The position numbers and the translations under genes were made by a program. A stretch of DNA of 58,423 nt. It comes from Streptomyces roseochromogenus subsp. oscitans DS 12.976. GTDB lineage: Bacteria; Actinomycetota; Actinomycetes; Streptomycetales; Streptomycetaceae. The notes below the pieces were generated by a model. It did not search any database, was not told where the DNA came from, and saw only the letters and a list, made by a program, of their open reading frames with translations. The DNA lies in the NCBI RefSeq assembly GCF_000497445.1, contig NZ_CM002285.1, positions 1,446,830-1,505,252 of the forward strand, written 5' to 3'. Every line of letters begins with the position of its first letter. Positions within the stretch are counted from its first letter, which is position 1. Below, piece after piece: positions 1 through 8,221 of this stretch.

Positions 1-2
1 CG

Positions 3-611
3 ACCGCGGCCGCGATCGGTACGCTCTCCCGGCCCGGCGCCCGGCCGGGCCTCCGGCACGCGACGGCGTCCGGTTTCGCCTCCGGTGTCGCCTCGGCACT
101 GACGCAGACGGTGACCGTGGCGGCGACGGACCGCACGGGCCCGCCGCTGAGCACCGAGGTGATCGTGGTCGCCGTGCTGGTCGCCGCGTTCGCCGTCGGC
201 GGGCTGCTGCTGTCGCAGACCGCCTACCGGGGCGGCCTCGGCGCACCGCTGGCCGTGGTCACCCTCGCCAACCCGGTGGCCGCGGCGGTGATCGGCCTCA
301 CCCTGCTCGGCCAGGGGCTGCGGGGTGGCCCGGCCGGTGTGCTGCTGGCCCTCGCCGGAGCGGGCCTGGCCTCCCGCGGTGTGGTCCTGCTCACCCGGGT
401 CACACCAGGGGTCGTACCAGTGCCGGTGGACCAGGTGGACGAGGACGAGGACCACCCCGTGGCCGCGGTCCTGGCCCTGGAACCGGGTACGGCGACCAGC
501 GAACCGGCCCTGGTGCCACGCAGGCCGGAACAGTCACTGGTGCCACGGCAGCCGCAACAGCCGCTGGTCCCGAGGCAGCCGGAGCTGCCGGGACACCTCA
601 CCTCACGGTGA
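3..611 (+). CDS. DMT/EamA-type integral membrane protein, C-terminal part
   Basis: The frame is open from the window edge, so only the C-terminal ~200 residues are present. Two or three hydrophobic segments are visible (around VIVVAVLVAAFAVGGLLLS, the ANPVAAAVIGLTLLG segment and VLLALAGAGLASRGVVLL), in the arrangement of the last helices of drug/metabolite transporter-like proteins in actinobacteria. The motif of Asn-Pro in the penultimate helix is common there. The cytoplasmic tail is acidic (VDEDED) and then repeats a short VPR-(R/Q)PE/Q unit three times. An ATG at 111 lies inside the hydrophobic region and is not the true start. Substrate unknown. The gene converges on the scramblase-like gene and ends just before a strong hairpin. 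Confidence 0.6.
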   Translation, partial: TAAAIGTLSRPGARPGLRHATASGFASGVASALTQTVTVAATDRTGPPLSTEVIVVAVLVAAFAVGGLLLSQTAYRGGLGAPLAVVTLANPVAAAVIGLTLLGQGLRGGPAGVLLALAGAGLASRGVVLLTRVTPGVVPVPVDQVDEDEDHPVAAVLALEPGTATSEPALVPRRPEQSLVPRQPQQPLVPRQPELPGHLTSR

Positions 612-617
612 GAACAC

Positions 618-656
618 ACGGCGGCCGGTGCGCATCCCTCGCGCACCGGCCGCCGT
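618..656. terminator. Bidirectional intrinsic hairpin between convergent genes
   Basis: A perfect 16-bp inverted repeat (arms 618-633 and 641-656) with a 7-nt loop lies 7 bases after the stop of the membrane-protein gene and 26 bases before the stop of the convergent scramblase-like gene. No U-tract is present, which is usual for Streptomyces terminators. Confidence 0.8.
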
Positions 657-682
657 CGCCGTACTCCCCCGTCGGGGCCCGC

Positions 683-1549
683 TCAGTTCCAGCCCCGTGA
701 GTCCTGCTTGAGAGCGGTGTCGACGGTCAGGGCCGTCGCCACCACGAGGCTCAGCAGCGGCTCGGGCAGCTGGTAGTGGATCTGCAGGACATAGTTGTCC
801 GCGGTCGTGAAGAGCGTCTTGGCCAGGCCCTCCCAGGTCTTGGTGATCCGGGCGACCTCGTTGTCCGCGTGGTCGACGATCGCGAAGTTCCACGCCCGCC
901 AGTTCTCCGCCTTGATCGCGCCGACCTGCTGGCCGTTCGCGTTCATCGCGAAGTTGATCTTCCCGATCATGTTCTGCTGGACGATCTCACCGACGGTCGA
1001 GCCGTCCGGGCGCGTCACGACGACCCTGGACTTGAAGAACTTCGCGGGCCGGGTCAGCAGCAGCTGCGGCTGGCCGTAGGCATCGCGGATCTCCAGCTTG
1101 TGGGTCATGAACTGGTCGAGGCTGGAGACGAATCGGAAGATCTTCTTCAGCGCGCCCTGCCCGACCTCGGTGACCGACCCGATGTCCCGGCCGTGCTGAT
1201 CCATGACCTTGTACTCGTTGGTCAGCTCGATCAGCTTGGCCTTCTGGTTCACGACCAGGACGGGCTCGGTGAAGAGGGTGCCGCCGCCGGGGCCGCCGGC
1301 CGCGACCCCGGCCTGCTGCTGCACCTGGCGCTGCACCTTGGGGTCGGCGGCCGGCGCCTGCGGCGCGCCGTAGTGCTGAGGAGCGACCGGCTGCTGGGGA
1401 AGGACCGGCTGCTGCGGCACCTGACCGGCTGGCGCCTGCTCCGGGTTCGTGTGCTGGGTCCACTGCGCGCCGTCCCAGTAGCGCAGCGTCTGCGGCGCTC
1501 CGTGCGGATCCGGGTACCAGCCTGCAGGAGTGTTCGATTGCGTGGTCAC
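683..1549 (-). CDS. DUF2510 / phospholipid scramblase-like (LURP-one-related) protein
   Basis: A 288-residue protein. The N-terminus (about 8-36: AGWYPDPHG...LRYWDGAQWT) is a DUF2510 motif, common at the N-terminus of actinobacterial membrane-associated proteins. A Pro/Gln-rich linker follows (about 37-90). The remainder, from FTEPVLVVNQKAK onward, matches the beta-barrel fold of scramblase/LURP-one-related proteins, with the repeated 'G.I.....G......F' pattern. There is no signal peptide, so it is probably cytoplasmic or peripheral. The biochemical function of bacterial members is not established. The start is a GTG with only a weak upstream AAGG. A TAGTGT hexamer ends 6 bases before the GTG on the minus strand, so leaderless expression is possible. 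Confidence 0.8.
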   Translation of the reverse strand: MTTQSNTPAGWYPDPHGAPQTLRYWDGAQWTQHTNPEQAPAGQVPQQPVLPQQPVAPQHYGAPQAPAADPKVQRQVQQQAGVAAGGPGGGTLFTEPVLVVNQKAKLIELTNEYKVMDQHGRDIGSVTEVGQGALKKIFRFVSSLDQFMTHKLEIRDAYGQPQLLLTRPAKFFKSRVVVTRPDGSTVGEIVQQNMIGKINFAMNANGQQVGAIKAENWRAWNFAIVDHADNEVARITKTWEGLAKTLFTTADNYVLQIHYQLPEPLLSLVVATALTVDTALKQDSRGWN

Positions 1550-1615
1550 CGAGGCACACTACCTTGATGTGACCGGTACCTGACCAGTCCGCACGGAGCG
1601 CTGTTCATCGCTCGT

Positions 1616-3664
1616 TCACTCCGCGGCGATCGCCGGGTCGCTGACGCCGGGAAGCCCGTTCTCCACGTGGCCGGCGAAGCCGCGCAGGAACGCCGGGTCG
1701 GCGTCGCAGGTGACCGTCACGTCGTACCAGCGCTTGCTCGCGGTGAGGTCGACGGTGTGCTTGACGGTCGCGCCGGGCCGTACGGTGACGGTGACCGGCC
1801 GGCCACCGTAGCCGTTCACCACCTTCAACTTCACGGTGCCGGAACCCTTGTTGGCGAAGGTGAGTTCCAGGTGGTCGCCGACGTGCCGGGCGGTCGCCTC
1901 CGGTCCGGCGGTCTTGCCCTTGCCCTTGAAGACGCGCAGGAAGCCGTTGGGTCCGTGCACGGCGAGGTCGTGGGTGCCGCCGGAGTAGACCGAGTTCCAG
2001 GCGTCGGAGAGGGACTTGCCGGCCTCGGTGGTGTAGGTCCAGGGGCCGTCGGTGCGGTTGCCGGAGGTCACGAGGAAGGCGGCGCCCGCGTGGGCCCCCG
2101 AGGCGAACGTGAGCGTGAGCTTGCCGGTCGAGGTGTCCGCGGAGGCGTCCACCAGCGGGGCGTACTTCAGCGGACGGGTGGGCCGGTGGCCGCGCTCCTG
2201 CTTGGGCAGCGAGGGGTTGGCGGGCGGCTTCGGCACGTAGTCGGGGTGCCGGTTGTGGTCCGGCGGCTGGTAGCCGGCCGTGGACGGCAGCGCGACCGGC
2301 TTGGTGTCCTTGCGGGAGAAGTCGAAGGCGGTGGTCAGATCGCCGGTGATGGCGCGGCGCCAGGGCGAGATGTTCGGCTCGTGCACACCGAAGCGGCTCT
2401 CGATGAACCGGATGATCGAGGTGTGGTCGAGGGTCTCGGAGCAGACGTAGCCGCCCTTGCTCCACGGGGAGACGACGAGCATCGGCACCCGCTGGCCGAG
2501 GCCGTAGGCGCCGGCGACATGGCCGGCGTCGCCCTTGAACAGGTCGAGCGAGGCGTCCAGGGTCGACTTGCCCTGGGCACCGGAGGCCGGCGGGAAGGGC
2601 GGGACGACGTGGTCGAAGAAGCCGTCGTTCTCGTCGTAGGTGATGAACAGCGCGGTCTTGGCCCAGACGTCCGGGTCGGCGGTGAGCGCGTCCAGGACCT
2701 GGGAGACATACCAGGCGCCGTAGTTGGCGGGCCAGTTGGGGTGCTCGGTGAAGGCCTCGGGGGCGACGACCCAGGAGACCTGCGGCAGCTTGCCGGCCTT
2801 GACGTCGGCCTTCAGCTGGTCGAAGAAGCCCTCGCCCTTCTTGGCGTCGGTGCCGGTGCGGGCCTTGTCGTACAGGGCGTCACCGGGCTTGGCATCGCGG
2901 TACTGGTTGAAGTAGAGGAGCGAGTTGTCGCCGTAGTTGCCACGGTAGGCGTCCTGGATCCAGCCCCAGGAGCCGTTCGCGTCGAGGCCGTCGCCGATGT
3001 CCTGGTAGATCTTCCAGGAGACCCCGGCCTTCTCCAGCCGCTCGGGGTACGTCGTCCAGCCGTAGCCCTTCTCGTCGTTGCCGAGGACCGGGCCGCCGCC
3101 CTTGCCGTCGTTGCCGACGTACCCCGTCCACATGTAGTAGCGGTTGGGGTCGGTGGAGCCCATGAACGAGCAGTGGTAGGCGTCGCAGAGGGTGAAGGCG
3201 TCGGCGAGCGCGTAGTGGAACGGTATGTCCTTGCGGGTCAGGTACGCCATGGTCGTGGTGCCCTTGGCCGGCACCCACTTGTCATACTTGCCGTCGTTGA
3301 AGGCCGCATGTGTGTCGTTCCAGCCGTGCGGCAGGTCCTGGATGAAGGCGAGGCCCAGGTCGTCGGCGTCGGGGTGGAAGGGCAGGATGTCCTTCGTGCC
3401 GTCGGACTGCTTCCAGACGGACTTCCCGTTCTGCGAGACGGAGCGGGGGTCGCCGAAGCCGCGGACGCCGCGAAGCGTGCCGAAGTAGTGGTCGAAGGAT
3501 CGGTTCTCCTGCATGAGGACGACGATGTGCTCGACGTCCTTGACCGTCCCGGTGCGATGGTGCGCGGGCAGGGCGGCGGCGCGCTGGATGCTGCTGTTCA
3601 GCGCGGTGAACGCCGTGGTGGCGCCCGCGAGTTGGAGGAAGCGGCGCCGGTTGACTTCGGCCAT
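1616..3664 (-). CDS. Tat-exported phosphocholine-specific phospholipase C
   Basis: A 682-residue secreted phosphoesterase that would hydrolyse phosphatidylcholine-type lipids outside the cell. The N-terminus has a twin-arginine signal (NRRRFLQLAGATTAFTAL). The catalytic alkaline-phosphatase-like domain opens with HIVVLMQENRSFDHYFGTL, the signature of bacterial non-haemolytic PLC and acid phosphatase (the phosphoesterase family). Later metal-site segments include TYDENDGFFDHVVPPFPP. The C-terminal third (about 500-682) contains two small beta domains of the DUF756 type found only in PLCs. I chose the ATG at 3664 because it places the Tat motif at residue 6 and has GAGAGGA upstream; the open frame extends further to 3760. 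Secreted PLCs in streptomycetes are often phosphate-regulated, but no PHO box was identified here. Confidence 0.9.
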   Translation of the reverse strand: MAEVNRRRFLQLAGATTAFTALNSSIQRAAALPAHHRTGTVKDVEHIVVLMQENRSFDHYFGTLRGVRGFGDPRSVSQNGKSVWKQSDGTKDILPFHPDADDLGLAFIQDLPHGWNDTHAAFNDGKYDKWVPAKGTTTMAYLTRKDIPFHYALADAFTLCDAYHCSFMGSTDPNRYYMWTGYVGNDGKGGGPVLGNDEKGYGWTTYPERLEKAGVSWKIYQDIGDGLDANGSWGWIQDAYRGNYGDNSLLYFNQYRDAKPGDALYDKARTGTDAKKGEGFFDQLKADVKAGKLPQVSWVVAPEAFTEHPNWPANYGAWYVSQVLDALTADPDVWAKTALFITYDENDGFFDHVVPPFPPASGAQGKSTLDASLDLFKGDAGHVAGAYGLGQRVPMLVVSPWSKGGYVCSETLDHTSIIRFIESRFGVHEPNISPWRRAITGDLTTAFDFSRKDTKPVALPSTAGYQPPDHNRHPDYVPKPPANPSLPKQERGHRPTRPLKYAPLVDASADTSTGKLTLTFASGAHAGAAFLVTSGNRTDGPWTYTTEAGKSLSDAWNSVYSGGTHDLAVHGPNGFLRVFKGKGKTAGPEATARHVGDHLELTFANKGSGTVKLKVVNGYGGRPVTVTVRPGATVKHTVDLTASKRWYDVTVTCDADPAFLRGFAGHVENGLPGVSDPAIAAE

Positions 3665-3836
3665 GGGTCTGAGGGTCCTCTCGTCCTGACGTACGTGATG
3701 CCGTCGTGATGCCGTGCGAATGACGGAATCTGCGCGGTGCGAGTGTTCCAAGAGCAACAAACGTCAGGGAAGGGCCTGGTGGCATCTGTGTGAAACCCAA
3801 CGGTCGGCGCGGTGCGAGCAACCGCTTGCACGAGGC

Positions 3837-3853
3837 CTTCCGTCTGACGGAAG
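3837..3853. promoter_or_regulatory. 17-bp palindrome upstream of vanA, operator candidate
   Basis: CTTCCGTC-T-GACGGAAG is a perfect 8-bp inverted repeat with one central base. It lies in the 256-bp divergent region between phospholipase C and vanA, 68 bases upstream of the vanA start. It is a plausible operator for an aromatic-responsive regulator; no regulator gene is adjacent. Confidence 0.4.
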
Positions 3854-3920
3854 TTGGCGTTGCGCGCCGTACGGCGTCTCCCGACGATGTGGCCACCACC
3901 CACGGACGGGAGCCGCAGCC

Positions 3921-4985
3921 ATGCCACATATGACCGCTTTTGCCAGGAATCAGTGGTACGTCGCCGCCTACAGCGAGGAGATCGGGCGCGAGCTGCTCGG
4001 CCGGACGATCCTCGGGGAACCGCTCGTCTTCTACCGCGCGGAGGAGGACGGCACCCCGGTCGCCCTGCACGACCGGTGCGTGCACCGCCGCTACCCGCTC
4101 TCCGCGAGCGGCCTGGACGGGGACCGGATCGTCTGCGGCTACCACGGTTTCACCTACGACCGCACCGGCACCTGTGTGTACGTGCCGGGCCAGAAACGTG
4201 TCCCGCGCACCGCGCGCGTCGCCGCCTACCCGGTCGCGGAACAGGACTCGCTGGTCTGGGTGTGGGTCGGCGACCCTGCGCTCGCCGACCCGGACACGAT
4301 CCCGCGGGCCCGGCACCTCGACTCCCCCGGCTGGACCACCGTACGCGGCATGGAACCGATCGACGCCGACTACGGCCTGCTCGTCGACAACCTCCTCGAC
4401 CTGTCCCACGAGACATATCTGCACGGCGGCCACATCGGCACCCCCGAGGTCGCCGAGACGCCCATCACCACAGAGGTGGACGAGGGCGCGGGCGTGGTCC
4501 GGGTCAGCCGGCACATGGCCGACGCCGAGTGCCCGCCCTTCTACGCCCGCTCGACCGGGATCGCGGGCCGGATCACCCGCCGGCAGGACATCGAGTACCA
4601 CGCGCCATGTCTGTATCTGCTGCACAGCCGGATCGCGCCGGTGGGCGCCGCCCCGGAGCCGGACGGCGGCGACCCGCACGGCTTCCACACCGAGATCACC
4701 TATGCCATCACCCCGTCGACGGGCGGCACGGTGTACGACTTCTGGGCGGTGTCCCGGGACTGGGCGACGGACGACGCCGAGGTGACCGAGTTCCTGCGGG
4801 CCAACAACCACACGGTGGTCATGCAGGACGTGGACGCGCTCAACCTGCTGCAGCGCACCCTCGGCACCGAACGCACCGGGTACCAGGAGCTGAGCATCGA
4901 CATCGACTCCGGCGGTCTGGCCGCCCGGCGCATCCTGGCCCGGCTGGTCGAGGAGGGCGACAAGCCGGCCGAGGGGGTCCGGTGA
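3921..4985 (+). CDS. vanA: Rieske aromatic ring-hydroxylating oxygenase (vanillate O-demethylase oxygenase subunit)
   Basis: The oxygenase component of a two-component Rieske monooxygenase. The best match is vanillate O-demethylase, which converts vanillate to protocatechuate and formaldehyde. The Rieske [2Fe-2S] ligands are visible as C53-x-H55 (CVHRRYPL) and C72-x2-H75 (CGYHGF). The mononuclear iron site is in NLLDLSHETYLH. The length of 354 residues fits VanA. The start at ATG 3921 is supported by GGGAG 8 bases upstream; the open frame continues further upstream without a ribosome site. vanB follows with a 37-bp gap, so the two are probably co-transcribed. The substrate is inferred from family resemblance; related enzymes act on other methoxy- or phenoxy-aromatics. 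Confidence 0.85.
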   Translation: MPHMTAFARNQWYVAAYSEEIGRELLGRTILGEPLVFYRAEEDGTPVALHDRCVHRRYPLSASGLDGDRIVCGYHGFTYDRTGTCVYVPGQKRVPRTARVAAYPVAEQDSLVWVWVGDPALADPDTIPRARHLDSPGWTTVRGMEPIDADYGLLVDNLLDLSHETYLHGGHIGTPEVAETPITTEVDEGAGVVRVSRHMADAECPPFYARSTGIAGRITRRQDIEYHAPCLYLLHSRIAPVGAAPEPDGGDPHGFHTEITYAITPSTGGTVYDFWAVSRDWATDDAEVTEFLRANNHTVVMQDVDALNLLQRTLGTERTGYQELSIDIDSGGLAARRILARLVEEGDKPAEGVR

Positions 4986-5022
4986 GCCCCGGCATCGGCG
5001 ACGACAGCGAAGGGGCCGTACC

Positions 5023-5952
5023 GTGAGCGAACTCGAACTCGTCGTAAAAGCCAGGGAGTTCGCTGCCGAAGAGGTACTGGCCCTGACACTGCGCGATCCG
5101 CTGGGCCGTGCGCTGCCCGACTGGGAGCCCGGCGCCCATGTGGATCTGCTGCTCGGGCCGGGCCTGGAGCGCCAGTACTCGCTGTGCGGCGATCCGGCGG
5201 ACCGGTCGGCGTGGCGGATCGCGGTACTGCGCGAACCGGCGGGGCGCGGAGGCTCGGCCCGCGTCCACGAGCAGCTGGGCGAGGGCGGGAAGGTACGGGT
5301 GCGCGGGCCGCGCAACCACTTCCGGCTGGAGCCCGCGCCCCGCTACCGGTTCCTCGCCGGCGGCATCGGCATCACGCCGATCCTGCCGATGCTGGCGGCG
5401 GCCGAGCGGTCCGGCGCCGAGTGGACCCTGCTCTACGGCGGACGGACCCGCTCGTCCATGGCGTTCACCGGAGAACTGGCGCGCTACGGCGACAGGGTCA
5501 CCCTCGCCCCGCAGGACGCGACCGGTCTGCTCGATCTGGACCCGGTGCTGGCCGGTCTTCCCGACGGCACCCTGGTGTACTGCTGCGGTCCCGGCCCGCT
5601 GCTGGACGCCGTCGAGGAGCGCTGCCCGGCCGGAGCACTGCGGATCGAGCGCTTCCGGCCGAAAGACCAACAGGCTTCCATGGACATGGAGTTCGAGGTC
5701 GTGCTCGCCCGCAGCGGCCGTACCGTCCCCGTCCCGCCGGACGTGTCCGTGCTGGACGCGGCGCGCGCCGCCGGGGTCGAGGTGCTGTACTCCTGCACGG
5801 AGGGGACGTGCGGCACCTGCGAGACGGACGTGCTGGAGGGCGCCCCGGAGCACCGGGACTCGGTCCTCACCGAGGAGGAGCGGGCCGCGGGCGACACGAT
5901 GATGATCTGTGTGTCCCGGTGCCGGGGCGCCCGTATCGTGCTGGACCTGTGA
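5023..5952 (+). CDS. vanB: Rieske oxygenase reductase (vanillate O-demethylase reductase subunit)
   Basis: A 309-residue class IA reductase that passes electrons from NAD(P)H through a flavin and a plant-type [2Fe-2S] centre to VanA. Domain order is FMN-binding (RQYSLCGDP), NAD-binding (LAGGIGITPILPM) and then a C-terminal ferredoxin domain with ligands in CTEGTCGTC followed by a distal Cys in MMICVSRC. The GTG start has AAGGGG upstream. The gene is immediately downstream of vanA and converges with the GH87 gene after only 12 bases. Calling it VanB rather than another phthalate-dioxygenase-type reductase rests on the pairing. Confidence 0.85.
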   Translation: MSELELVVKAREFAAEEVLALTLRDPLGRALPDWEPGAHVDLLLGPGLERQYSLCGDPADRSAWRIAVLREPAGRGGSARVHEQLGEGGKVRVRGPRNHFRLEPAPRYRFLAGGIGITPILPMLAAAERSGAEWTLLYGGRTRSSMAFTGELARYGDRVTLAPQDATGLLDLDPVLAGLPDGTLVYCCGPGPLLDAVEERCPAGALRIERFRPKDQQASMDMEFEVVLARSGRTVPVPPDVSVLDAARAAGVEVLYSCTEGTCGTCETDVLEGAPEHRDSVLTEEERAAGDTMMICVSRCRGARIVLDL

Positions 5953-5964
5953 GGCGGGACCGGC

Positions 5965-8169
5965 TCAGGACGTCAGGTACGCCTCCACCTCACTGAACTG
6001 CCCCGCCGGCCAGCCCGTGTTGGCGCTGACGGTGAGGCGGAGGTAGCGCAGGTCGGTGCTGCTCGGCAGCGGGACGGTGGCGGTGTTGCCGGTGGCCGGG
6101 TCGAAGCGGTACCCCTGGGAGCCGGCGACGGTGGAGTAGTTCGAGCCGTCGGTGCTGCCGAGCACGGTGATGGTCTGGGTGCGGGCGCCCCAGGCCGGGG
6201 ACGGGGGCAGCTTCAGCACCAGCCGGCGCACGGCGTAGGACGAGCCGAGGTCGACCGTCCAGGACTGCGGGAAGGCGTTGTTGGTCGACTCCCAGTAGGA
6301 GTTGGCGTCACCGTCGACCGCGTTGCCGGGCGTGTACACGTCCTGGGAACCCGTCGCACTGGCCGGTCGGCCCTTGGCGAGGTTGCGGTTCGGGTCGGGA
6401 GCGGGGTTGCCCTGGCCGGGCTGGGGCCAGGTGGAGCAGTCCGACCAGGTGCTGTTCCAGCCGGAGTTGCCGCCGTTGTCGGTGAGGGTGAAGGAGCCGG
6501 AGTTCGCCGGGTAGGGGCAGTTGTAGACGCCGGCGGCGCCGACCTGAGCGGCGGTGACGTTCTTGAAGGCGGCCGCGCCCTGTGCCTCGGCCTGGACGAC
6601 GACCGTACCGGTGTTCCGCACGGTCGCACCGGTCACGTTGACGTTCCGCACCGCGTATCCGTGCCCGCCGCCGGAGACGAACTCGAAGGCGCTGTAGGGG
6701 CTGTCGGTGATCGTGGTGTTGGTGATGTTGACGGTCGCGTCGATGGCGCTGTCGTAGGAGTCGACCCGCAGCGCGCCCATCGGGTGGTTCCAGTTGGGGT
6801 TCATCGCGCCGGTGCGCACCAGGGTGTTGCCGTCGACCGTGATGGTGCCGGAGAGCGGGGAGAAGGGGTCGAGGAACTTCTGGTTGGAGATCGCGATACC
6901 GCTGCCGAGGGCGTTGGTGTCGGAGATCAGGTTGTTCTTCACCGAGAGGTCGGTGCCGCCGTAGATTGCGATGCCGTTGGCCAGGTTGGGCTGCGAGATC
7001 GTGTTGTTCTCGAAGCTGGAGTTCGTGTCCGGTGAGTACAGCGACCACATGGCGAGGGCGTCGTCGCCCTGGTTGCGCAGGAAGTTGTTACGGACGACGA
7101 CGCCCTTGGCGGTGCCGTTGAGGTTGATGCCGTCGGCGGTGGTGTCGAGGATGCGGTTGTTCTCCACGACCAGGTTGTCGTCGTTGCCCATCAGCCACAT
7201 GCCGCACTTCATGTGCTGGATCCACATGCCGGAGACGGACGAGTTGGGGCCGAGCGAGCCGTTGACGAAGTTGTCGGGGTTGGAGTCGACGCGCTCGGTG
7301 ACCTCGCCGATGACGGCGAAGTCCTTGATGTGGACGTTCCCGGAGGAGCTGGACTGGTCGATGAAGCGGGAGGTGTGCACGACCGAGTACCAGCTGCCGG
7401 CGCCCTGGAGGGTGACGTTCTGTACGCCGTTCAGGGAGGAGGTGATGCGGTAGTCGCCGGGCGGGATCCACACCGTTCCGCCCTGGGCGGCGGCGATGGC
7501 GTCACGGAAGGCCTGGGTGGAGTCGCCGGCCCCGGTGGGGTCGGCACCCTCGGACACGACGGACACCGAGCCGGCGGGCTGGGAGGCGGCGGCCGCGACC
7601 TGCTCGAAGTCGGCCACGTCGACGGTGACCTGGGTGCCGGTCGACTCGAAGGCGACCTTGTCGCCCGCCTGGATGTTCTGGCCGAGCATCAGGCGAGCGT
7701 CGTCGAAGAAGTGATGCTGCTTGGCTCCGGGGATCCAGCCGGTGTCGATGTAGGAGTACTTGGAGGTGACGGTCAGGGTCTTCGCGAGCTTGACCCCGTT
7801 GACGTACACGTTGAGCGTGCCGGACTGGCCGTCGGGGACGCTGTAGGAGACGTTCACGGCGTTGGCGGCCTGGGGCGCCGTGAACTCGACGCGCTGTCCG
7901 GAGGCGAGGCGCACGGCCTGCCGTCCGGAGGCCTCGGAGGCGAGCGTGCCCTGGGTGTAATCGGGGCCGATCTTGGTGCCGGTGGTGGTCGCCGACTCCG
8001 CCTCCACCGAGGTGAAGGGGAGGCTGGCGCCGACGGCCGCGTGGGCGGCGGGCGCGACGGCGACGAGCATGCCGGCAGCGAGGGCCACAGCGGCCGCAAT
8101 GGCGGGCATGGCCTGTACGGTTGGCATGTTTGCCATGTTCCTGACATATCTGACCGTGGTGCTCTGCAT
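5965..8169 (-). CDS. Secreted GH87-type alpha-1,3-glucanase (mycodextranase family) with discoidin domain
   Basis: A 734-residue exported glycosidase. It has a signal peptide (about 1-45, ending AAHA), an N-terminal beta-sandwich carbohydrate-binding module of the CBM35/CBM6 type (about 48-195), and a right-handed parallel beta-helix beginning VSEGADPTGAGDSTQAFRDA (about 203-580). The C-terminal F5/8-type discoidin domain (about 598-734) runs from NLAKGRPASATGSQ. Within the helix, D346 (TADGIN) and D369-D370 (QGDDALA) have the spacing I recall for the three catalytic aspartates of GH87 alpha-1,3-glucanases. The enzyme would release nigero-oligosaccharides from alpha-1,3-glucan. The gene is the last of a same-strand set with a GH13 glucosidase and ABC importer, 52 bp behind the former. 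AAGGGA precedes the ATG. GH28- or GH55-like beta-helix enzymes are the alternatives. Confidence 0.78.
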   Translation of the reverse strand: MQSTTVRYVRNMANMPTVQAMPAIAAAVALAAGMLVAVAPAAHAAVGASLPFTSVEAESATTTGTKIGPDYTQGTLASEASGRQAVRLASGQRVEFTAPQAANAVNVSYSVPDGQSGTLNVYVNGVKLAKTLTVTSKYSYIDTGWIPGAKQHHFFDDARLMLGQNIQAGDKVAFESTGTQVTVDVADFEQVAAAASQPAGSVSVVSEGADPTGAGDSTQAFRDAIAAAQGGTVWIPPGDYRITSSLNGVQNVTLQGAGSWYSVVHTSRFIDQSSSSGNVHIKDFAVIGEVTERVDSNPDNFVNGSLGPNSSVSGMWIQHMKCGMWLMGNDDNLVVENNRILDTTADGINLNGTAKGVVVRNNFLRNQGDDALAMWSLYSPDTNSSFENNTISQPNLANGIAIYGGTDLSVKNNLISDTNALGSGIAISNQKFLDPFSPLSGTITVDGNTLVRTGAMNPNWNHPMGALRVDSYDSAIDATVNITNTTITDSPYSAFEFVSGGGHGYAVRNVNVTGATVRNTGTVVVQAEAQGAAAFKNVTAAQVGAAGVYNCPYPANSGSFTLTDNGGNSGWNSTWSDCSTWPQPGQGNPAPDPNRNLAKGRPASATGSQDVYTPGNAVDGDANSYWESTNNAFPQSWTVDLGSSYAVRRLVLKLPPSPAWGARTQTITVLGSTDGSNYSTVAGSQGYRFDPATGNTATVPLPSSTDLRYLRLTVSANTGWPAGQFSEVEAYLTS

Positions 8170-8221
8170 GTTTCTGATCCCTTCGGGGTGGGGTGCGGGG
8201 ATGGCGCGGTGCGTCGGCGGC

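Noticed and set aside
1667..3709. A 680-codon plus-strand frame opposite phospholipase C
   Set aside because: The minus-strand frame has a Tat signal and the full phosphoesterase motifs; the plus-strand reading is low-complexity Gly/Val/Arg.
3714..3920. N-terminal extension of the VanA frame
   Set aside because: No ribosome site precedes 3714, the extra residues are not family-like, and a good site precedes ATG 3921.
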